Shown piece by piece: positions 27,260 to 34,896 of a DNA stretch of 64,000 bases; the first letter of the stretch is position 1; every line of letters starts with the position of its first letter. The notes beneath the pieces were generated by a model. The model was not told the origin of the DNA. It saw only the letters and a list, made by a program, of their open reading frames with translations, and searched no databases. A program made the translations under genes and the position numbers. Origin of the DNA: Quadrisphaera setariae (GTDB taxonomy: Bacteria > Actinomycetota > Actinomycetes > Actinomycetales > Quadrisphaeraceae); the NCBI RefSeq assembly GCF_008041935.1, contig NZ_VKAC01000006.1, positions 1-64,000 of the forward strand, written 5' to 3'.

Positions 27260-28399
27260 TCAGGGGTGCAGCACGACCTTCGTCCACCCGTCCTCGCGAG
27301 CGTCGAAGTGCTGGTAGCCGTCGGCGGCCTGCGCCAGGTCCAGCTCGTGGCTGACGATGAAGCCCGGTGAGGCCTTGCCCTGCGTGATGAGGTCGCGCAG
27401 CTGTCGGTTGTAGCGCTTCACGTCGGCCTGGCCGGTGCCCATGGTCAGTCCCTTGGTGAAGAAGGCGCCGAAGGGGAAGGCCATGCGCCCCTCCTGCATG
27501 AGCGGGTCGGGACCGTTGGGGTCCTGGGGCGGGAACACGCCCACCACGCCGATGCCGCCGGTGGCCCGGACCACCTGGACGAGCGTGTCCAGGGTGCCGG
27601 CGGGGTGCTCCTCCCCCGAGTGGTCGTGGGCCTGCCAGCCCACGGCCTCGACACCGCGGTCCACCCCGACACCTCCCGTGGCCTCCATGACCTGCTCCAC
27701 CGGATCGCCCTGGGAGAAGTCGACCGGCGTGGCACCCGCCTGCTCGGCCAGCGCGAGCCGGTCAGCGTGCTGGTCCACCACGTAGACCTGGTCGGCGCCC
27801 TGGATCCGCGCCGACAGGGCCGCCATGATCCCCACCGGGCCGGCACCCATGACCACCACGGACTCCCCCGGCTCGAGCCCCGACAGGCGCGTGCCGTGCC
27901 AGCCGGTGGGGAAGATGTCCGACAGCATCGCGTAGTCGAGCTCGTGCTCTCGGCTGTCAGCGCCGCCGGGCAGGCGGAGGGCGTTGAAGTCGGCGAACGG
28001 CACGCGCAGGTACTCGGCCTGCCCGCCCTGGTAGGGACCCATGTCGGCGTAGCCGAAGGCACCGCCCGCCATCCCCGGGTTCACCTCGAGGCAGAACGCC
28101 GTCTTGCCGCGGTTGCAGTTGCGGCAGTGCCCGCAGGCGATGTTGAAGGGGAGGGAGACGCGGTCGCCCTTCTTCAAGCGGGTGATGCCGGAGCCGACCT
28201 CCTCGACGATCCCCGTGTTCTCGTGGCCGAGGGTCTTGCCCTGCTCCACGTCGGTGCGCCCCTCGTACATGTGGAGGTCGGAGCCGCAGATGTTCGTGGA
28301 CGTGATCTTGACGATGACGTCGGTGGGCGCCTCGATCCTGGCGTCGGGCACCTCGGTGACCGTGACGTCGCGGGGGCCGTTGTAGACGAGTGCCTTCAT
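27260..28399 (-). CDS. Zinc-dependent alcohol dehydrogenase, GSH-independent formaldehyde dehydrogenase-like
   Basis: A 379-residue medium-chain dehydrogenase. Catalytic zinc ligands are Cys38 and the His59-Glu60 pair (LGHENTG). A structural zinc site is formed by Cys89, Cys92, Cys95 and Cys103 in ACGHCRNCNRGKTAFC. The Rossmann stretch MGAGPVGIMAALSAR binds NAD. The DIFPTGWHGTRL segment and the long GGVGVDRGVEAVGWQAHDH insertion match the glutathione-independent formaldehyde dehydrogenase/dismutase subgroup, so formaldehyde or short aldehydes are likely substrates; other alcohols remain possible. It stands alone, 40 bp from oleD on the same strand, and could be its operon tail. Confidence 0.85.
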   Translation of the reverse strand: MKALVYNGPRDVTVTEVPDARIEAPTDVIVKITSTNICGSDLHMYEGRTDVEQGKTLGHENTGIVEEVGSGITRLKKGDRVSLPFNIACGHCRNCNRGKTAFCLEVNPGMAGGAFGYADMGPYQGGQAEYLRVPFADFNALRLPGGADSREHELDYAMLSDIFPTGWHGTRLSGLEPGESVVVMGAGPVGIMAALSARIQGADQVYVVDQHADRLALAEQAGATPVDFSQGDPVEQVMEATGGVGVDRGVEAVGWQAHDHSGEEHPAGTLDTLVQVVRATGGIGVVGVFPPQDPNGPDPLMQEGRMAFPFGAFFTKGLTMGTGQADVKRYNRQLRDLITQGKASPGFIVSHELDLAQAADGYQHFDAREDGWTKVVLHP

Positions 28400-28439
28400 G
28401 GAGCACCCGTACCCGTCACGGTGGCCGGCAACCTGTGGA

Positions 28440-29444
28440 TCAGCGGGGGTCGTGCTCCGCGTACCAGGCGGCGACGCGGCGGAAGCCCTCGTCGAGGTCG
28501 ACCTTCGGAGCCCACTGCAGCACCCGCTGGGTCTCGCGCTGGTCGAACCAGTGGGCGGTGCCCAGCTGCTCGGCCAGGAAGCTCGTCAGCGGCGGCTCCT
28601 CGGCGCCGAGGGGGTGCCCCGCGGCGCGCAGGCCCCTCCAGACCGCCTCGACGGCGTGCCCAGCGGCGCTGGCGGCCCGGGTGGGGATGCGCCTGGTGGG
28701 GGCGGGCGCCCCACCGGCCACGGCCATCTTGGCCAGCAGCTCACCCACCGTGCGGGGCTGGGCGCTGGAGATGACGAAGGCGCGGCCGTGCGCGTCGTCG
28801 TCGGTGGCGTGGTCGAGGGCAGCCACGATCGCGTCGGCGGCGTCGTCCATGTACGTGGTGTCGATGAGGGCGGTGCCGTCACCGATGACCACCATGCGGC
28901 CCACGCGGGCGCGCTCGACCACGCGCCCGACCAGCTGGGTGTCGCCCGGGCCCCACACGATGTGCGGTCGCACCGCGACCACGGCGAACCCGGGAGCGTC
29001 CGCCGCCAGGGCGATGAGTTCGGCGGCGGCCTTGGTGCGGGCGTAGGGACCGCGGGCGTGCTCGGGGTCGGCCGTGCCGGCGCCCTCGCCCACCAGCGAC
29101 GAGCCCACGTGCGCCACCGACGGCGAGGAGACCTGCACGTACCGGGTGGCCCCGGCCTCGCGGGCGCCGGCGAGCAGCGCGCGCGTCCCCTCGACGTTGA
29201 CCGCCCGGTACTCCTCCTCCGGTCCGGTCAGCGCGACCTTGGCCGCCAGGTGGACCACGGCGTCGACGCCCTCGCAGGCGCGGCGCACGGCGGCGGGGTC
29301 GGACATGTCGCCCTGCACGTCGCGCACGCCCTCGACGCCGCTGGGGCGCCGCTGGAAGGTCGTCACCTCGTGGCCGCGGGCCACGAGGGCGGCGGCGGTG
29401 GTCCCGCCGAGCAGACCGCTGGCGCCGGTCACGAGCACCTTCAC
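28440..29444 (-). CDS. oleD: OleD-like 2-alkyl-3-oxoacid reductase
   Basis: 334 residues from GTG 29444, an extended short-chain dehydrogenase. The NAD(P) fold is VTGASGLLGG at residues 5-14, and the catalytic Tyr-Lys pair is in GPYARTKAAAELI. In olefin synthesis OleD reduces the OleA product (2-alkyl-3-ketoacid) to the 2-alkyl-3-hydroxyacid. The specific call rests on position: it follows OleBC with a 4-bp GTGA overlap, in an oleA-oleBC-oleD order. In isolation the sequence could equally be a 3-beta-HSD-type or NDP-sugar epimerase-like enzyme. Confidence 0.85.
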   Translation of the reverse strand: MKVLVTGASGLLGGTTAAALVARGHEVTTFQRRPSGVEGVRDVQGDMSDPAAVRRACEGVDAVVHLAAKVALTGPEEEYRAVNVEGTRALLAGAREAGATRYVQVSSPSVAHVGSSLVGEGAGTADPEHARGPYARTKAAAELIALAADAPGFAVVAVRPHIVWGPGDTQLVGRVVERARVGRMVVIGDGTALIDTTYMDDAADAIVAALDHATDDDAHGRAFVISSAQPRTVGELLAKMAVAGGAPAPTRRIPTRAASAAGHAVEAVWRGLRAAGHPLGAEEPPLTSFLAEQLGTAHWFDQRETQRVLQWAPKVDLDEGFRRVAAWYAEHDPR

Positions 29445-32185
29445 GCGGGCACCTCCACGGGGCTGTCGGCCTTGGTGCTCCCCGACAGGACCCCGGCGGC
29501 CCAGGCGGCGACCCTGGTCCTGTCGACCTTGGAGCGGTGGCGCACGTCGGTGGGCAGCTCGGACACCACGAGCACCGCGGCGACCGGGACCGGCGTGCCG
29601 GCGGTGGCCCGGACGGCGTCGACGAGCTCCACCGGGGCGGGTCCCGGAACGGGGGCGCCGTTCCCACCGGTGGTCTCCAGGACGACGACGGGCTGCTGCG
29701 TGCCGGCCGGGCCGACGCCCACGAGCGCCGCCCTCGCGACGCCGGGCAGCAGCTGCACCCGCTGTTCCGCGCCCACCGGGGTGAGCGGGCCGGCGGCCGT
29801 GGTGACGACGTGGGCGAGGCGGCCCTCCACCCACAACCGTCCCGCCGCGTCGAGGTGGCCGACGTCGCCGGTGCGGTGCCAGCCGGACTCGCCCTCGGCG
29901 CCGGGGGTGCCGCGGACGCTCTCGCGCTGCACGTCCCAGAGCTGGTCGTAGTGGTCCTTCATGAGCGGGGAGCGCACGACGATCTCGCCGGTGGGCGCCT
30001 CGGCGCCCTCGACGAGCGGGCCGACAGCGCGGCCGAGGTCGTCCAGGGCCGAGGTGGCCAGCCGCGTGCCCGGCAGCGGAGAGCCGACCAGCACCCCCTC
30101 ACCGGGGCCGGCGGCCTGCAGCTCGGTGAGGTTGGTCTGGGCCACGAGCAGCCCCTCGGTCATGCCGTAGGGGGTGCGGCACTCGGCACCGGGCAGCACG
30201 TCACCGGCCTGAGCGAGCAGGTCGGTGCCCACGGGCGCGCCGGCGGACAGCAGGAGCCTGACGCGGGCCAGGGCTGCCCGGCCGGCGTCGTCGACGTCGC
30301 CGGAGGTCGCCACGACGCGCCGCAGCGCGGCGGGGGAGGCGAAGACGACAGGCGCCACCGACTCGTCGTCGGGAGCGACCGCCGCGACGGCGCGCGCGAG
30401 CGCGGCCGCGGTCAGGGTGTCGGGCTTGGTGACGTCGGTCTCGGGCACCGCGGCCGTGGCGCCGAGCAGAGGGGCGAGGATGGCGAAGGGGGCGAAGGCC
30501 GCCACCAGCGAGCCTCCGGGCCCGAGGCCGCACGTCTGGGCGGCGGCGTCGCGCAGGGCCTGCAGCGTCGCGTGGGTGTGCACGACGCCCTTGGCGGGCC
30601 CGGTGGAGCCGGAGGTGAACAGCACAGCGCCCTGGTCGGACGGCGACGGCTCGGGCAGCGGCTGGTGTCCGGTGGTGGTGCGCCGCGCACGACCGACGGC
30701 CTCCAGGTCCGCCAGGTGCTCCACCGCCCCGAGCGCGCGGCGGCGGATCCCCGTGCTCGCGCCGGCGAGGACGCGGCGGCCGGGCCAGCCGAGCGCACGA
30801 GCGGCCAGCAGGGCCCGCTCGATGCCGATGACGACCGCGGGGTCGGCGCTGGCGACGGCGCGGGTGAGGCCCTTGACGCCCAGTCCCGCATCAGCCACGA
30901 CGACCACCGCACCGAGCCTCAGGCAGGCGCTGAACAGCGCCGACAGGTCGGGCCCGGGCGGCACGAGAAGCGCCACGCGCTGGCCGGGACGCACGCCGGA
31001 GGCCGCCAGGCCCTCGGCGAGGTCCTCCACGCGGGCGGCCAGCTGGCGCCAGGTGAGGGTCTCGGCGGGGGCGCCGGGGCGCAGCTGGGCCACGGCCACG
31101 GAGTCGTCCTGGGAGCGCTCGCGCAGCGCCGACCACAGGGGGGCGCGCTCCTGCGCCGCCGAGGGGTCCGAGGAGCCGGTGGTCCGAGCAGCGCCGGCGT
31201 ACGGCGCTGACCGCAGCCGCTCCAGCCAGCGCACCACGGTCCCGGCGACGCCCCGGTCGGGCTCGACGTCCTCGACCAGCAGGTGGCCGGTGCCCTCGAA
31301 GCGGTGGACGTCCGCGTGCGGGAGGCGGGCGCGCAGGTCCTGGAAGTAGCGCTGCCGGAAGACGGGGTCGGCGGGGCCCCACACGAGCAGCGAGGGCACC
31401 CGGTCCGCGCCGATGGCGGACAGCCCCGCGGCCACCTCGTCCAGGGTCGGGGCGCTCGGGTGGCCGGGGGTCACCGGGATGTCGGCGACGAAGGCACCGA
31501 CGCCCACGCGCCGCGCGGCGCCGCGGTACGGGGCCAGGTAGGCGTCGGCCACCCCGGGCGCCAGCGGGCGCCGCGCCGTGGCGACGGTGGCCCGCATGAA
31601 CGCGTCGGTGGTCGTGGTCCCAGCGGTGTGGAGGCCGTGCGTGGTGAACGGCACGAGGATCGCCGGCAGTGACGCTCCCTCGGGCTGGTGCACCGCGGTG
31701 TTGAGGAGCACCACGCCCTCGAGGACGTCGCGGTGGCGTCCGGCCCACCCGGAGGAGACCACCCCGCCCCAGTCGTGGCCGATGGTCACCACGCGGGGGC
31801 GGGAACCCTCGGTCACCGGGCCCGAGACGCCCAGGACGTCGGTGAGGCGGCCGAGGTCGTCGATGCGCCGCTCGAGGCGACGGCGGGTGCCGGTGCGCTC
31901 CGACCAGCCCATGTCGAGCTGGTCGGGGGCCACCAGGCGCCACCCGGCGGCGGCGGCGCGCGGCAGCAGCGAGCGCCAGAGGTAGGACCAGGTGGGGTTG
32001 CCGTGCACGGCGAGCAGCACGCCGACCGGGTCGGCGCCGGTGGCCTCGCGCACCGCGGCCTCACCGTCCAGCAGGTGGACGGTGCGGCGGACGCCGTCGG
32101 CGTCGGTGAAGGAGACCAGGCGCGACCAGGTCGGATCCAGGCCGGGCAGGCCGGCCGGGGGGAGCGCCGCGGGGGCGCGGGTCAC
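29441..32185 (-). CDS. oleBC: OleBC fusion: beta-lactone decarboxylase plus beta-lactone synthetase
   Basis: 914 residues from GTG 32185. The N-terminal ~330 residues are a haloalkane dehalogenase-like alpha/beta hydrolase (OleB): nucleophile Asp138 in GHDWGGVVSSG, acid Asp near WGPADPVF, His301 in GTGHLLVED, and early VHGNPTWSYLW. The rest is an AMP-forming enzyme (OleC) with P-loop FTSGSTGPAKG (523-533), RTGDVGHLD and a C-terminal Lys in VRHRSKVDRTR. OleC makes a beta-lactone from the OleD product using ATP; OleB then releases CO2 to give the cis-alkene. Single-chain OleBC proteins are known in actinobacteria. It overlaps both neighbours by 4 bp. Confidence 0.9.
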   Translation of the reverse strand: MTRAPAALPPAGLPGLDPTWSRLVSFTDADGVRRTVHLLDGEAAVREATGADPVGVLLAVHGNPTWSYLWRSLLPRAAAAGWRLVAPDQLDMGWSERTGTRRRLERRIDDLGRLTDVLGVSGPVTEGSRPRVVTIGHDWGGVVSSGWAGRHRDVLEGVVLLNTAVHQPEGASLPAILVPFTTHGLHTAGTTTTDAFMRATVATARRPLAPGVADAYLAPYRGAARRVGVGAFVADIPVTPGHPSAPTLDEVAAGLSAIGADRVPSLLVWGPADPVFRQRYFQDLRARLPHADVHRFEGTGHLLVEDVEPDRGVAGTVVRWLERLRSAPYAGAARTTGSSDPSAAQERAPLWSALRERSQDDSVAVAQLRPGAPAETLTWRQLAARVEDLAEGLAASGVRPGQRVALLVPPGPDLSALFSACLRLGAVVVVADAGLGVKGLTRAVASADPAVVIGIERALLAARALGWPGRRVLAGASTGIRRRALGAVEHLADLEAVGRARRTTTGHQPLPEPSPSDQGAVLFTSGSTGPAKGVVHTHATLQALRDAAAQTCGLGPGGSLVAAFAPFAILAPLLGATAAVPETDVTKPDTLTAAALARAVAAVAPDDESVAPVVFASPAALRRVVATSGDVDDAGRAALARVRLLLSAGAPVGTDLLAQAGDVLPGAECRTPYGMTEGLLVAQTNLTELQAAGPGEGVLVGSPLPGTRLATSALDDLGRAVGPLVEGAEAPTGEIVVRSPLMKDHYDQLWDVQRESVRGTPGAEGESGWHRTGDVGHLDAAGRLWVEGRLAHVVTTAAGPLTPVGAEQRVQLLPGVARAALVGVGPAGTQQPVVVLETTGGNGAPVPGPAPVELVDAVRATAGTPVPVAAVLVVSELPTDVRHRSKVDRTRVAAWAAGVLSGSTKADSPVEVPA

Positions 32186-33207
32186 CAGACGATCTCGCAG
32201 AACGCCGAGTTCAGACCCGAGCCGACGCCCAGGCACAGCACGCGGTCGCCGGGCTCGAGCGAGTCGGCCTCGCGGGCCAGGGTCATGGGGAGGGAGGCCG
32301 GGCCGACGTTGCCGAGCACCGGGTAGCTCTCCGGCACCTTCGACCACGGCACACCGGTCCGCTCGACCAGCGCCGCCATGTGGATCTTGGAGACCTGGTG
32401 GAAGACGTAGCGGGCCACGCCGCTGCTCCAGCCCCACTCCTCGTCGGCGGCGTCGAACGCCTCTCCCACGAGGGCGACGCCGTGCTCGAGCAGCCCGCGG
32501 CCGTCCGCCACCATCTGCTCGGCGCTGGCCACGCACAGCCCGTGGTGGGAGCTGCCCGAGCGCGCCACGCCACCCCGGACCCGGTGGCCCTCGGGGTGGG
32601 CGTCCGCCGGGCCGAGGACGGCGGCCACCGCGCCGGACCCGAGGGTCAGGGAGGCGAACTCGTCCAGGTACTCCTGCCGCGTCACCGGCTGGTTGGCCAG
32701 GCGGTCCAGCGTCCTGTCGAACATCGGGCTGATGTCCTCGGCGCCGACGACCACCGCGTAGCGCACCTGGCCGGCGTCGATCATCGCCGAAGCGGTCTGC
32801 AGCCCGTTGACGAAGCCGAGGCAGGCGTTGGTGATGTCGAAGTTCATCGCCGAGCTCGGCAGCCCCATCGCCTCGTGCACGACGGCGGAGACCGCGGGCT
32901 CGAGGTGGTAGCGGGTCACCGAGGTGTTGATGACCAGACCGACGTCCGAGGCGTCGATGCCCGCCTCGGACAGCGCCTTCGACCCGGCCGTCGCGGCGGC
33001 CTCGCCGCACGTGACGTCGCCGGCGTACAGACGGCGCTCGCGGATGCCGGTGACGCGCTGCAGCAGGCCGGGGCGGATGCCCAGCCTCTTCATGGTGCCG
33101 GCGAGGCGCTCGTCGAGCTCGTCGGACGTGACCACGACCGGTGCCTCGATGGCGTTGATGGAGAGCAGAGCGGTGTTGGCCGCCCGCCAGCTCGTGTTGC
33201 CGTTCAC
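32182..33207 (-). CDS. oleA: OleA, thiolase-fold head-to-head acyl-CoA condensing enzyme
   Basis: 341 residues from GTG 33207, which has GAGG five bases upstream. It belongs to the FabH-like thiolase superfamily. Active-site Cys129 (NFDITNACLGFVNG), His270 (VFHQVSKIHM) and Asn300 (VLGNVGPAS) form the triad. OleA joins two fatty acyl-CoAs by non-decarboxylative Claisen condensation, giving a 2-alkyl-3-ketoacid. An isolated FabH-like protein would be ambiguous, but GTGA coupling to OleBC and OleD makes the call firm. It is the first gene of the cluster; no clear promoter is seen in the gap to the tRNA-Leu terminator. Confidence 0.9.
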   Translation of the reverse strand: MNGNTSWRAANTALLSINAIEAPVVVTSDELDERLAGTMKRLGIRPGLLQRVTGIRERRLYAGDVTCGEAAATAGSKALSEAGIDASDVGLVINTSVTRYHLEPAVSAVVHEAMGLPSSAMNFDITNACLGFVNGLQTASAMIDAGQVRYAVVVGAEDISPMFDRTLDRLANQPVTRQEYLDEFASLTLGSGAVAAVLGPADAHPEGHRVRGGVARSGSSHHGLCVASAEQMVADGRGLLEHGVALVGEAFDAADEEWGWSSGVARYVFHQVSKIHMAALVERTGVPWSKVPESYPVLGNVGPASLPMTLAREADSLEPGDRVLCLGVGSGLNSAFCEIVW

Positions 33208-33282
33208 GCACACCTCGTTCCAGGGCTCAGGACCCCTGAGGTTAACGGTCCTGACGGGGTGCTGCCCTCTCCGGAGACGCAG

Positions 33283-33316
33283 GAGGGCCCGGCCGCTGGA
33301 CAGCGACCGGGCCCTC
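33283..33316 (-). terminator. Terminator of tRNA-Leu
   Basis: A 10-bp perfect stem (GAGGGCCCGG/CCGGGCCCTC) with an inner CGCT/AGCG extension, 10 bp downstream of the tRNA 3' end on the minus strand. No T-run follows. Confidence 0.75.
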
Positions 33317-33325
33317 TGCTCGCGG

Positions 33326-33409
33326 TGCGCGAGGGGGGAGTTGAACCCCCACGCCCTTTCGGGCACACGGACCTGAACCGTGCGCGTCTGCCTATTCCGC
33401 CACTCGCGC
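33326..33409 (-). tRNA. tRNA-Leu (anticodon CAG)
   Basis: An 84-base tRNA on the minus strand. The acceptor stem is GCGCGAG/CTCGCGC with discriminator A. The anticodon arm CACGG-TTCAGGT-CCGTG gives anticodon CAG, reading CUG, the main Leu codon of a GC-rich genome. The long variable arm (GCCCGAAAGGGC region) is typical of class II tRNA-Leu. The T-loop is GGTTCAACTCC-like. CCA is not encoded. Its place beside fhaA is conserved in actinobacterial origin regions. Confidence 0.95.
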
Positions 33410-33420
33410 GAGCAGTGGAA

Positions 33421-33426
33421 AAACTA
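33421..33426 (-). promoter_or_regulatory. Possible -10 element of tRNA-Leu
   Basis: TAGTTT on the minus strand lies 12 bases upstream of the tRNA 5' end, a fitting distance for a -10. No clear -35 TTGAC-like hexamer is seen 17-18 bases further up, so this is weak. Confidence 0.3.
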
Positions 33427-33608
33427 GCACGGTCCGTCCGCCGACCCTCGCAGCGGGGCAGCGGGCCCCACCCGCGCCGCGCCGCTCAGGGAGGAGTGCG
33501 AGGGTCGAGCACCGGCACCGCGGCGCGCGGAGGTCTCCAGGAGCCCGCGCCCGGGCGGCGCCGCGGATACGATCCAGGACCGGCTGCCGCACGCTGAGGG
33601 GAGGGGCC

Positions 33609-34340
33609 GTGGGAGTGCTCGACCGCTTCGAGCGCAGCGTCGAGCGCGTGGTCAACGGCGTCTTCGCGAAGGCCTTCAAGAGCGAGGTGCAGCCCGTCGA
33701 GCTGGCGAGCGCCCTGCGCCGCGAGGTCGACACGACCTCCGCCGTCGTCGGCCCCGGCCGCACGCTCGTGCCGAACGCCTTCACCATCGACCTGGGCCCC
33801 TCCGACCACGAGCGCCTGTCCTCCTGGGAGGACGCGCTGGCGTCCGAGCTGGCCACGGCCGTGACCGAGCACGCCCGCGCCCAGCGGTACTCCTTCTCCG
33901 GCCCCGTCACGGTGCGGCTCCAGCGGGACGAGGAGCTCGCCACCGGTGTCTTCCGGGTGCGCAGCGCCCGCGTGCGCGGAGGCATCGCCCCCGCCACCTC
34001 CGCCGTCGCGACCCCGGCGCACCCGGTGCTCGAGGTCGACGGCCGCAGCTACCAGATGACCTCCGAGCGCACCGTGATCGGCCGCGGCAGCGAGTGCGAC
34101 GTCGTCGTCGACGACCCCGGCACCTCCCGGCGGCACCTGGAGGTCGTCCGCAGCGGCGGCCGCACCACCGTGCACGACCTCGGCTCCACCAACGGCACCA
34201 CGGTCGACGGCCGGCGCCTCGACGAGGCCGGTGGCCGCACCGCGGTGCTGCACGACGGCAGCCGCATCCAGCTGGGCCGCACCACGGTGGTCTTCCACTC
34301 CGGCGACAGCACCGGCGACGACGCCGACCAGGAGTGGTGA
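33609..34340 (+). CDS. fhaA: FHA-domain protein FhaA (DUF3662)
   Basis: 243 residues with an N-terminal DUF3662 domain (MGVLDRFERSVERVVNGVFA to about 125) and a C-terminal FHA phosphothreonine-binding domain (about 140-230: RTVIGRGSECDVVVDDPGTS, DLGSTNGTTV). In mycobacteria FhaA binds the phosphorylated pseudokinase domain of MviN and the kinases, restraining lipid II flipping. It is shorter than the mycobacterial form, lacking its long Gln/Tyr-rich linker. The GTG at 33609 has GGGGAGGGG just upstream. It heads the plus-strand fhaA-to-pknB operon. Confidence 0.92.
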   Translation: MGVLDRFERSVERVVNGVFAKAFKSEVQPVELASALRREVDTTSAVVGPGRTLVPNAFTIDLGPSDHERLSSWEDALASELATAVTEHARAQRYSFSGPVTVRLQRDEELATGVFRVRSARVRGGIAPATSAVATPAHPVLEVDGRSYQMTSERTVIGRGSECDVVVDDPGTSRRHLEVVRSGGRTTVHDLGSTNGTTVDGRRLDEAGGRTAVLHDGSRIQLGRTTVVFHSGDSTGDDADQEW

Positions 34341-34344
34341 GGCC

Positions 34345-34896
34345 GTGAGCCAGCTCACCGTCACCGTCCTCCAGCTGGGCCTGCTCGTGGTGCTCTGGCT
34401 GTTCGTGCTGGGCGTGGTCGCCGTGCTGCGCCGGGACCTCTACGGCGTGCGGGCGCCGCGGCAGGCCGCGCCCGCGACGGCCGCCGGCTCCGGACCTCCG
34501 CCCGCCCCAGAACCCGCACCGGCCCCCTCGCCGGCTCCGGCGCCGCCGCCCGCTGCCGCCCCGCGGCCCGCCCCCTCGGCGCCCCGGGTCCGCCTCCTGG
34601 TGGTCACCGAGGGTCCGCGCGCCGGCACCCGGGTCGAGATGGACGGCTCTCCGGTGACCCTGGGCCGCTCCGACGACTGCACCCTCGTGCTCGGCGACGA
34701 CTACGCCTCCGGCCACCACGCGCGCCTCACGCCCTCGAGCAGCGCCCCCGGGGGCTGGGTCCTGGAGGACCTGGGCTCCACCAACGGCACCTCCCTCGGC
34801 ACCGGGCCGTCCGCCGCTCCCGTGCGCGGGGCGGTGCCGGTGGGCGCCGGCAGCGTGGTGCGCATCGGACGCACCACCCTGGAGCTGCGCGCATGA
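34345..34896 (+). CDS. fhaB: FHA-domain membrane protein FhaB/FipA
   Basis: 183 residues from GTG 34345, 4 bp after the fhaA stop. One N-terminal membrane helix (about 5-28) is followed by RRDLYGVRAPR, a Pro/Ala linker and an FHA domain at about 87-182 (PVTLGRSDDCTLVLGDDYAS, then EDLGSTNGTSL). The phosphothreonine-binding Arg, Ser and Asn residues are present. FipA/FhaB links PknA/PknB phosphorylation to FtsZ and FtsQ at the septum in mycobacteria. It overlaps pstP by 4 bp (ATGA). Confidence 0.93.
   Translation: MSQLTVTVLQLGLLVVLWLFVLGVVAVLRRDLYGVRAPRQAAPATAAGSGPPPAPEPAPAPSPAPAPPPAAAPRPAPSAPRVRLLVVTEGPRAGTRVEMDGSPVTLGRSDDCTLVLGDDYASGHHARLTPSSSAPGGWVLEDLGSTNGTSLGTGPSAAPVRGAVPVGAGSVVRIGRTTLELRA

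Noticed and set aside
29445..33211. Single 1256-residue protein reading through OleBC upstream
   Set aside because: The portion before position 32185 is low-complexity Arg/Gly-rich antiframe of oleA; the conserved protein begins at the GTG overlapping the oleA stop.
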